DNA of 13,557 nt from an uncultured Collinsella sp. (lineage in GTDB: Bacteria; Actinomycetota; Coriobacteriia; Coriobacteriales; Coriobacteriaceae): positions 1-13,557 of the forward strand of contig UQJV01000048.1 of NCBI GenBank assembly GCA_900541475.1. Reading direction: 5' to 3'. Made by a program: the position numbers and the translations under genes. Every line of letters begins with the position of its first letter. Position 1 is the first letter of the stretch. Of the stretch, positions 1 through 5,785 are shown one piece after another. Below the pieces are notes generated by a model. The model did not search any database and was not told where the DNA came from. It saw only the letters and a list, made by a program, of their open reading frames with translations.

Positions 1-130
1 GTGCGCTTCGCGCGGCGGGGTCCTTCCGTCCTGCGGAAAGATTTGGGAGGTAAGCCCTGGGGCCTCCTGCGGCAACTAGGGAGGCCGAGGCTATTCGTCT
101 TCTTGCTGCGGGTGCCTGGTCTGATAGTAA
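1..130. other. unassigned leading segment with a GC-rich hairpin
   Basis: I recognise no gene here. An open frame runs from base 1 on the plus strand, but its composition (Arg/Gly/Pro-rich) and its run through the palindrome at 134-191 argue against a real protein. A 7-bp stem (GGCCTCC at 61-67 with GGAGGCC at 80-86, 12-nt loop) is visible. The segment could be the 3' part of a structured RNA or intergenic DNA whose other half lies outside the window. Confidence 0.3.
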
Positions 131-133
131 ATT

Positions 134-191
134 GCGGTGGAATAGTTCCTGTTTGGGCTCAAATTGCTGAATCTAGGAACTATTCCACCGC
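134..191. repeat. palindromic intergenic repeat, copy 1
   Basis: Perfect 17-bp inverted repeat: the left arm GCGGTGGAATAGTTCCT (134-150) is complementary to 175-191, around a 24-nt loop. The same arms recur at 1337-1407, so this is a dispersed family and not a one-off hairpin. It has no T-run, so it is not a classical terminator. It could form a cruciform or an RNA hairpin at the ends of transcripts. Confidence 0.8.
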
Positions 192-255
192 GACTTCTGA
201 CCCGGGCTCTTAACTGTTGCGCGCACTGACATTTGTCACGAAATTGCTGGTCATG

Positions 256-325
256 ATGGTTGCTACCGGTAGTTGCGGTAGGGTTGGGGCAGATTCTAAC
301 TAGAAATGGTGGTCGCTACCGGTTG
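256..325 (+). promoter_or_regulatory. paired CTACCGGT sites upstream of the regulator gene
   Basis: The 9-mer GCTACCGGT occurs at 262-270 and again at 315-323. Each is preceded by ATGGT and followed by an AGTTG/TGTT-like stretch. The first copy contains a perfect 10-bp palindrome, CTACCGGTAG (263-272). The copies are 53 bp apart, about five helical turns, and lie just upstream of an HTH regulator gene. Autoregulatory operators are a reasonable guess, but this rests on pattern only. Confidence 0.3.
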
Positions 326-377
326 TTCTCGGCATACTCGGCTCATTCGATTCGATCATCAAACGAAAGGAACCACC

Positions 378-1292
378 ATGGATCTTGCGATGGCGCAGCG
401 GCTCGTTGATCGCCGCAAGGCTGCCGGGCTTTCTCAGGAGGCCCTTGCCGCCCAGCTGGGTGTAAGCCGCCAGGCTGTTAGTAAATGGGAGCGCAGCGAG
501 TCCTCACCCGATACCGATAACCTCATTGCGCTCGCCGCGCTGTATGGTGTGTCGCTGGATGAGTTGTTGTATGGGGAAGCGGCTAGTGATGCCGATAGCT
601 CAGAGGACGGCAGCACCGAAACGGTGGATGAGGCTAAAGAGGCCGAAGATTCTGCCGAGCACGCCGATTGCGGCGACAAACCACTTGTCGATATTTCCCT
701 CGCGCGCGGCATCCACGTTATTGATCCCAACAAAGGCGAAGAGGTTCATGTTGGCTGGAATGGCATCCATGTGGCTAACGAGCGCAAGGGTGAAGAGGTC
801 CATGTGGGGCCAGGCGGATTGCATATCGATACGCTTGAGGGCGATGGACATAGCGTGCATACCAATGACGACGGCACCGTCACCATCGACGACGAGACGT
901 TTTCCAGCTGGAAGGAAGCACACGACAAGCTCGACCATCATGGCAAGCATTTCCACACCAAGGTCGGACGTGCATGGAACAAATTCCCCTTCCCCGCGCT
1001 TGTCACTCTCGCCTATCTGGTGCTCGGCATTGTCTACGGCACATGGGCTACGGGACTCTTCCTCATCTTTTTGATTCCCGTCTACTACGCGATTGGTGAC
1101 TTTATCGATCGACGCCACTTATCTAAGCTGATCGATGTCGTCTATTCAGTCAGTGCCGAGGTATGGTTCCTCTACATGTGGCTCTGCCTGAAACAACCCC
1201 ATCCCGCCTGGGTAATCCTCATCACCATCCCGGTCGTAAAAGCACTCGTGCGTTGGTGCCGTAAACAATGGAAGCATCGCGAGCGAGTCTAA
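378..1292 (+). CDS. membrane-anchored XRE-family helix-turn-helix regulator
   Basis: This 304-residue protein has a clear XRE/Cro-type DNA-binding domain at about residues 5-60 (AGLSQEALAAQLGVSRQAVS, then the KWERSESSPD motif). An acidic linker (67-100) follows. Next come three tandem 18-residue units, probably short beta strands (111-128, 129-146, 147-164), each with a G-[IL]-H-[VI] start and a GEEVHVG-like core. A His-rich stretch (182-194) precedes about four hydrophobic segments (204-222, 223-242, 257-272, 277-293). The ATG at 378 is chosen because AAAGGA sits 6 nt upstream; an in-frame ATG at 306 lacks such a site and would precede the HTH domain by 24 residues. The gene stands alone between two palindromic repeats. 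It probably senses a membrane or envelope signal and regulates transcription. Its targets are unknown; the nearby CTACCGGT sites are candidates. Confidence 0.85.
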   Translation: MDLAMAQRLVDRRKAAGLSQEALAAQLGVSRQAVSKWERSESSPDTDNLIALAALYGVSLDELLYGEAASDADSSEDGSTETVDEAKEAEDSAEHADCGDKPLVDISLARGIHVIDPNKGEEVHVGWNGIHVANERKGEEVHVGPGGLHIDTLEGDGHSVHTNDDGTVTIDDETFSSWKEAHDKLDHHGKHFHTKVGRAWNKFPFPALVTLAYLVLGIVYGTWATGLFLIFLIPVYYAIGDFIDRRHLSKLIDVVYSVSAEVWFLYMWLCLKQPHPAWVILITIPVVKALVRWCRKQWKHRERV

Positions 1293-1336
1293 ACCATCCC
1301 AGCCCGACGGCAGCACCCAACTAGTACCCCCCCTCC

Positions 1337-1407
1337 TAAGTTGCGGTGATATAGTTCCGGTTTTAGCCTTGAGTAGTCGAATTTAGGAACTATTCCACCG
1401 CAACTTA
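1337..1407. repeat. palindromic intergenic repeat, copy 2
   Basis: The left arm 1337-1358 pairs with 1386-1407 over 22 bp with two mismatches, around a 27-nt loop. The right arm shares the core GGAACTATTCCACCGC with copy 1 (134-191). It follows the stop codon of the regulator gene by about 45 bp, so it may also end that transcript, although no T-run follows. Confidence 0.8.
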
Positions 1408-1458
1408 CGAATGATCGGAGCGGCTACAGCACAAGCGTCGGCGTTCGTTTGATGGTCC

Positions 1459-1618
1459 GCCACGAAAAGGGGCCATCTACTACGTTTAACTCGATGAGGC
1501 CAACCATGACCGCCTTTTTCGAAAATCGACAGGCCTTCTACCTGCGGTTTTATTTTTCGTTTCCCCGGCATGGTTGAGGGTATCCAATTAAACGTAGTAG
1601 ATAGGCCCGTTTTGTGGC
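1459..1618. repeat. long imperfect inverted repeat (about 160 bp)
   Basis: The outer arms 1459-1489 and 1588-1618 are complementary with a few mismatches and one bulge. The core ATCTACTACGTTTAA is perfectly matched by TTAAACGTAGTAGAT. Inside, CCAACCATG near 1500 can pair with CATGGTTG near 1569, so the whole unit can fold as one long hairpin. It encodes nothing recognisable. It resembles a small non-autonomous or structured dispersed element. No target duplication was seen. Confidence 0.65.
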
Positions 1619-1697
1619 ATACGACCCATTCAAGCCCAATCTCGAAGGCTAAAGAGGGCCTCTCATCCACGCTTGCGAGCAGAAGATAGCAAAGCAA

Positions 1698-1732
1698 CAA
1701 ACGCCGGGGCGCCCGTAGGTGCCCGGCGTTTG
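1698..1732 (-). terminator. rho-independent terminator of the ABC operon
   Basis: A perfect 11-bp GC-rich stem, CAAACGCCGGG (1698-1708) with CCCGGCGTTTG (1722-1732), has a 13-nt loop. Read on the minus strand it is followed by TTGCTTTGCTATC, a moderate T-rich tail. It lies about 45 bp beyond the permease stop codon. Confidence 0.65.
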
Positions 1733-1772
1733 CCCAGATAAAACCTGCCAAAATAAACCTGTCCCTTTTTGG
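1722..1772 (-). repeat. flanking repeat, left copy (inverted relative to 5304-5354)
   Basis: Read on the minus strand, this 51-nt stretch matches the plus strand at 5304-5354 with about six differences; the first 40 nt differ at only two positions. The shared core includes AAAAAGGGACAG and TTTATTTTGGCAGGTTTTAT. Overlapping it, AACCTGCCAAAA (1742-1753) pairs with TTTTGGCAGGTT (1767-1778) to form a hairpin right at the permease stop codon, which may act in termination or RNA stability. Confidence 0.8.
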
Positions 1773-1776
1773 CAGG

Positions 1777-4554
1777 TTACTCGGCACTCTTGAGGGCGCC
1801 GACCATGTCGATCTTATTGAGGGTACGATTGGTAGCGAGGTTGACGATAAACGTAAAGCCAAAGGAAAGCACCACGGCGAGCACGTAGCTTAGCGGCTCG
1901 ACCTCGACGTCAAAGTACAGCGACGGCATCTGCAGGATGTACGTAAAGCTCTCGGCCAACGCACCACCCAGTGGAACGCCCAGCGCAGCGCCGATCGCCG
2001 TGAGGATCAACGTCTCCTTGTTGACGTAATGGTGCACCTCACCGCGACGGAAGCCCAACACCTTAATGGTCGCCAGCTCGCGCTCGCGCTCGGAGATATT
2101 CGTGTTGGACAGCGTAAACACCACCACAAACGACAGGCACGCCGCCATAAAGGTCACGAGCACCACGACCGAATTGATAATCGTAAAGTTCGCCTCATAG
2201 TTTTCCCAATGCTCGGCCGTACTCGAAATCGTAAGCCAACCGTCACTCTTAAGATTCTTGCTAAACGCAATCTGGTCGGCCGACGAACCCTTGAGCAGTG
2301 CAAAGATGCCGTTAAGACGCGCGCTTCGGCCGAACGTGCGCTCATAGGTGCCCTGCGTCATGTAAAGCGTGTTGCCCAGATAGTTAAGCGAAATGTCGCT
2401 GACTTTGACCTTGGCAACATTGAGCGACGAATCCTGGACGTGAGCCGTATCGCCCGGCTGAATCCCCAGCACCAGCTGTGAACTTTTGCTCAGATACACG
2501 TCTCCGTCACGCAAAGGCAGCGGTTCTTTGGACTCATCCTCCAGACGCACGTAATCGCCCAAGTCACTCGTGCGGTCATCGGGCACCACGATCAGCTGCA
2601 CAGTCTCGCTCTTGCCGCCAAATGTAAAGGTGACGTTGTCGGTCATAATCGGCAGCGTCGAAGTCACGGTCACGTTGGAATCATTGGACGCGCTGCGCCC
2701 ATCCAATGCCGCGCACGTCTGTGAAAAATCGTCGGGATTGGCGACCGCCAGCAGGTCGTAGCGCGTGATATGCCCGTACTGCTTGGGCGAAAGCGCCACC
2801 GACGTATCGCGGATGCCCATACCGCAGATCACAAGCGCCGTACAGCCCGCGATACCGAAGATGGTCATAAAGGCGCGCTTTTTGTAGCGGAATAGGTTGC
2901 GTGCAGCGACCTTGTTTAAGAAGCCCATGCGGCGCCAGATAAAGCCGATATGCTCGAGCAGAATGCGCGAGCCGGCGCGCGGGGCCTTGGGACGCATGAG
3001 CGAGGCTGGGGTCTCGGCCATCTCGTGGCGGCAGGCGATAATCGTAGCGCCCACCACGCCCACGGCAAACAGCGCCACCGACACGAGCGAAGACACGATA
3101 TCGTACGAAAGCAGCATCTGGGGCAGCGAGTACATGTCGTCGAACACCGTAAACAAGAACAGTGGCAGGCCCACAAAGCCGATGATGTTGCCGAGCACGC
3201 CGCCGATCAGACATGCCCACAGCGCATAGTCCACGTATTTGGACAGGATGCGCTCGCGTGAATAGCCAAGCGCCTTGTACAGGCCAATAAGCGTGCGCTC
3301 CTCCTCGACCATGCGCGTGGCGGTGGTGAGGCTGATGAGCACGGCGACGATAAAGAAGATAAACGGGAACACCGTGGCGATGGCCTCGATCGAAGAACTG
3401 TCGCTCTCGACGCTCGAGTAGCTTGCGATGTTACCGCGGTCCTGAATGTACCAAGTGCATTCACCCAGATTGGAAAGCTCGGCGCGGGCATCGGCGAATT
3501 GCTGATCGGCGGCGGCGCGGCGCTGGTCCAACTCGGCCTGAGCTTGGACGCGCTCCTCGCTGCCCTCGGCCATGCGGTTGATGCTATCCTGCTCAATCCC
3601 AAAGAGCATGGCGGCCTGGCGCTCAGCCGCATCCAAGCTTGCCGGCGTGTCAACCGTCAGCTCCTGGACGCGCGCCTTTTCACGCTCCTCGCGGATCTTC
3701 TCGATATTGCCCTTGACCTCATTGATCTTTGCCGTGTAGGCATCCGAGTAGGAGTTGAGGCTCTTGGCTCCCTCGACGATCACGTGGACCGCGGAGTAGG
3801 ACGATGATGTCGCGGCATCCTCGCTCACATAGAACTTATAGTCCGCAGCCGAAGCGGCACGGAAGGCGTTGACTGTCGAGTCGGAGCTCACATCAGTGGG
3901 GTCGAGGACCTCGGCCGTAATGGTGTAATCGCCCGCGGCAAACTGATCCTTGGCACTTTGGTTGGACGAGCTCGCGTCATTGGCGGCAAAACTCACGGTA
4001 TCGCCGAGCTTTTTGCCCGAAGCCTTCAGGAACTTCGAAGTTACCGCCACCTCATCGGCGCTCTCGGGCAAATCGCCGTTCACGAGCACTGGCTGATCGA
4101 TGTTCTCCTTGGAGAGACTTTGCACGACCACGCGCTCGCGCGTTGTGCCCACGGCGGTGTAGGCGGTCTCGGTGTAGATACCCTCGGCCGTCTCGACCCC
4201 GTCGATCTCTTGGATAGCCGCGAGATCGTCGCGCGTAAGGCCACAGGTCGACTGCACGTTAATGTCATAGACATTCTGCTGGTCAAAATAGGCGTCGACC
4301 GAATCGCACAAATCCTCGCAGCCCGCCTTAAGGCCGCACATCACACTCACGCCGAGCGCGGTGATGACCACGATGGACAAGAAGCGCTTAAGACTGCCGC
4401 GGATTGTGCGGTAGATGCCACGGCGAAATACCGTCGGCACCATATCGTTTGAGCTTTGGGCGGTACGGTAGGTCGCGAACTCCCGGTCCCGACTCACGTG
4501 CTCCGTATCGTGGTTTTGGCTGTTTTGGCGGTCCTGGTCCATGGGCGCTACCAC
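1777..4554 (-). CDS. FtsX/MacB-type ABC transporter permease
   Basis: A large FtsX-superfamily permease of 925 residues. A first membrane segment at about 58-75 is followed by a long extracellular region (80-390) whose 275-360 part is Glu/Arg/Ala-rich and likely coiled coil. Membrane segments follow near 393-412, 444-470 and 485-508. A second half begins with a segment at 562-580, a second extracellular domain, and segments near 794-814, 847-868 and 888-905. The FtsX cytoplasmic motif occurs twice (EERTLIGLYKALGYSR at 417-432, ERERELATIKVLGFRR at 822-837), showing the internal duplication of this family. The GTG start at 4554 overlaps the ATPase stop by 7 bases, so the two genes are translationally coupled; an ATG at 4542 is an equally plausible start. 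It probably exports or extracts a peptide, lipid or antimicrobial. The substrate cannot be told from sequence. Confidence 0.9.
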   Translation of the reverse strand: MVAPMDQDRQNSQNHDTEHVSRDREFATYRTAQSSNDMVPTVFRRGIYRTIRGSLKRFLSIVVITALGVSVMCGLKAGCEDLCDSVDAYFDQQNVYDINVQSTCGLTRDDLAAIQEIDGVETAEGIYTETAYTAVGTTRERVVVQSLSKENIDQPVLVNGDLPESADEVAVTSKFLKASGKKLGDTVSFAANDASSSNQSAKDQFAAGDYTITAEVLDPTDVSSDSTVNAFRAASAADYKFYVSEDAATSSSYSAVHVIVEGAKSLNSYSDAYTAKINEVKGNIEKIREEREKARVQELTVDTPASLDAAERQAAMLFGIEQDSINRMAEGSEERVQAQAELDQRRAAADQQFADARAELSNLGECTWYIQDRGNIASYSSVESDSSSIEAIATVFPFIFFIVAVLISLTTATRMVEEERTLIGLYKALGYSRERILSKYVDYALWACLIGGVLGNIIGFVGLPLFLFTVFDDMYSLPQMLLSYDIVSSLVSVALFAVGVVGATIIACRHEMAETPASLMRPKAPRAGSRILLEHIGFIWRRMGFLNKVAARNLFRYKKRAFMTIFGIAGCTALVICGMGIRDTSVALSPKQYGHITRYDLLAVANPDDFSQTCAALDGRSASNDSNVTVTSTLPIMTDNVTFTFGGKSETVQLIVVPDDRTSDLGDYVRLEDESKEPLPLRDGDVYLSKSSQLVLGIQPGDTAHVQDSSLNVAKVKVSDISLNYLGNTLYMTQGTYERTFGRSARLNGIFALLKGSSADQIAFSKNLKSDGWLTISSTAEHWENYEANFTIINSVVVLVTFMAACLSFVVVFTLSNTNISERERELATIKVLGFRRGEVHHYVNKETLILTAIGAALGVPLGGALAESFTYILQMPSLYFDVEVEPLSYVLAVVLSFGFTFIVNLATNRTLNKIDMVGALKSAE

Positions 4555-5249
4555 TCGATCGTCTCGATAGGCACGGGATTTTGCTGGACCGTCTCGCTCT
4601 CCACGCGGCCGCTCTTAAAGCGGATCAGGCGATCGGCCATGGGCGCCAGCGCGGAGTTGTGGGTGATGATAATGACCGTGATGTCCTGCTTGCGGCAGGT
4701 GTCCTGTAGCAACTGCAAGATCTGCTTGCCGGTTTTGTAGTCGAGTGCACCCGTGGGCTCGTCGCACAAAAGCAGCTTGGGGTTCTTGGCCAGCGCGCGG
4801 GCGATGGACACGCGCTGCTGCTCGCCGCCCGAAAGCTGCGCGGGGAAGTTGGCGAGGCGCTCGCCCAGGCCAACCTGGCGAAGCGTTTGCTCGGCATCGA
4901 GCGAATCAGGGCAGATTTGCGCCGCGAGCTCGACGTTTTCGAGCGCCGTCAAGTTGGGGACCAAATTGTAGAACTGGAAGACAAAGCCGACGTCGGCGCG
5001 GCGGTATTCCACGAGCTGCGCCTCGTTGGCAGAGCTCACGTCGCGCCCGTCCACCGTCACGGTGCCGGAGGTCGCCGTATCCATGCCGCCCAGAATGTTG
5101 AGCGCCGTGGTCTTGCCGGCACCCGAAGCACCCAGAATGATGGCGAGCTCGCCGCGCTCGACCGTAAAGCTCGCGCCGTCGAGCGCATGAATGCGAGCGT
5201 CGCCCTCGCCGTATGCTTTGATGACGTCTTTGAATTCGATATAGGCCAT
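4548..5249 (-). CDS. ABC transporter ATP-binding protein (MacB/LolD type)
   Basis: A 233-residue ATPase with every expected motif: Walker A GASGAGKTT (40-48), Q-loop glutamine at 92 in FVFQFYNL, signature LSGGEQQR (139-146), Walker B LLLCDEP with catalytic Glu164, and the H-loop His197 in IITHN. The FYNLVPNLTALENV stretch after the Q-loop is typical of the MacB/LolD/FtsE group that works with FtsX-type permeases. The downstream permease gene overlaps it by 7 bp, so both form one operon and the proteins form one complex at the inner face of the membrane. The ATG at 5249 is the only sensible start for a full N-terminal strand (MAYIEFKDV). The upstream ribosome site is weak (GATGGGAA). Confidence 0.95.
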   Translation of the reverse strand: MAYIEFKDVIKAYGEGDARIHALDGASFTVERGELAIILGASGAGKTTALNILGGMDTATSGTVTVDGRDVSSANEAQLVEYRRADVGFVFQFYNLVPNLTALENVELAAQICPDSLDAEQTLRQVGLGERLANFPAQLSGGEQQRVSIARALAKNPKLLLCDEPTGALDYKTGKQILQLLQDTCRKQDITVIIITHNSALAPMADRLIRFKSGRVESETVQQNPVPIETIEW

Positions 5250-5282
5250 CGATCGGTTCCCATCTGGTCGGATAACTCTTTA

Positions 5283-5288
5283 GTATTA
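5283..5288 (-). promoter_or_regulatory. candidate -10 box of the ABC operon
   Basis: On the minus strand TAATAC lies about 34 nt upstream of the ATPase start. A TTTTTG stretch 16 nt further upstream, inside the 5304-5354 repeat, could be a poor -35. Pattern only. Confidence 0.35.
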
Positions 5289-5303
5289 CCCATTTCGCAC
5301 CGA

Positions 5304-5354
5304 CCAAAAAGGGACAGATTTATTTTGGCAGGTTTTATATGGGGAAACGGCAGC
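5304..5354 (+). repeat. flanking repeat, right copy (inverted relative to 1722-1772)
   Basis: Matches the reverse complement of 1722-1772: 40-nt core with two mismatches, weaker for a further 11 nt. The two copies face each other around the complete ABC operon, about 3.5 kb apart. Either the operon sits in a composite unit or two members of a dispersed repeat family landed on both sides. Confidence 0.8.
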
Positions 5355-5450
5355 TATAGATGAGGCTACGGGGAGGCAGGGAAATCATCGACGGGGTCAG
5401 GCCGACCGCCAAACACAACGCACGCATCTCAATCTGTCAGCCAAATCATT

Positions 5451-5464
5451 CGAACAGCTGTTCG
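5451..5464. promoter_or_regulatory. LexA (SOS) box
   Basis: CGAACAGCTGTTCG is a perfect 14-bp palindrome and fits the Gram-positive/actinobacterial LexA operator pattern CGAAC-N4-GTTCG. It lies immediately upstream of a perfect TATAAT -10 box (5469-5474), where LexA binding would block RNA polymerase. The first start codon downstream (5521) belongs to a broken gyrI-like gene; cas9 starts 322 bp after the box. Confidence 0.85.
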
Positions 5465-5468
5465 TTTC

Positions 5469-5474
5469 TATAAT
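5469..5474 (+). promoter_or_regulatory. -10 box of the LexA-controlled promoter
   Basis: TATAAT, a consensus match, lies five bases after the LexA palindrome. The matching -35 (TCATTC, 17 nt upstream) is poor. Transcription would start near 5481, about 40 nt before the ATG at 5521. Confidence 0.6.
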
Positions 5475-5520
5475 ATGATTCCGCTATCTAAGCAGGCCGA
5501 TACGCAGAAAGGCGGCCAAC

Positions 5521-5658
5521 ATGGCGTTCGACTTTAAGAAGGAATGCAAGGAGCTCTACAAACCTGCAAGCAAGCCGAGCATCGTAACTGTCCCGCCATT
5601 CAATCTCAGGGCGGGATTCAGTCGGGATTCAGTTTCAACAAACGGCATCATCCGGTAA
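5521..5658 (+). pseudogene. truncated GyrI-like (SbmC-related) protein, 5' remnant
   Basis: The ATG at 5521 has a good ribosome site (AAAGGCGG, 5 nt upstream). The frame gives 45 residues: MAFDFKKECKELY, then KPSIVTVPPFN, and after about residue 28 an unrelated tail to the TAA at 5656. The beginning resembles the N-terminus of GyrI-like small-molecule-binding domain proteins found in clostridia and coriobacteria, which normally run to around 200 residues; here the rest is missing. SbmC/GyrI of E. coli is itself SOS-induced, which fits the LexA box in front. The break falls about where the CRISPR-Cas island begins. The family call is from memory of the N-terminal motif, hence the moderate confidence. 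Confidence 0.6.
5591..5616 (+). terminator. weak hairpin behind the gyrI-like remnant
   Basis: TCCCGCC (5591-5597) pairs with GGCGGGA (5610-5616) over a 12-nt loop. Only scattered Ts follow, so read-through towards cas9 is likely. A 10-nt direct repeat (CGGGATTCAG, 5612 and 5623) lies directly after, near the junction of the broken gene. Confidence 0.3.
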
Positions 5659-5674
5659 CCGATATGTAAGGCTG

Positions 5675-5680
5675 TATAAA
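5675..5680 (+). promoter_or_regulatory. candidate -10 box for cas9
   Basis: TATAAA about 105 nt upstream of the cas9 ATG, in a locally AT-rich stretch. No convincing -35 is seen 17 nt upstream. It would make cas9 independent of the LexA promoter, but the match is modest. Confidence 0.25.
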
Positions 5681-5785
5681 TCATTTCCATTTGCCTAACA
5701 AAATAACCGCTCGGCTAACAAGCTCGGCCCATGTCCTCACGCGATGGTACTGTTCTCTAGAGTTCTTATTAGAGAGGGGTGCTCC

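Noticed and set aside
1..213. Plus-strand open frame from base 1
   Set aside because: Low-complexity Arg/Gly-rich product that reads through a palindromic repeat; no supporting start signals are visible within the window.
1383..1862. Minus-strand open frame of 159 residues in the gap after the ABC operon
   Set aside because: It crosses three inverted repeats and the operon's terminator. Its PKRDRFILAGFIW peptide recurs near 5304-5354 only because the DNA repeat does.
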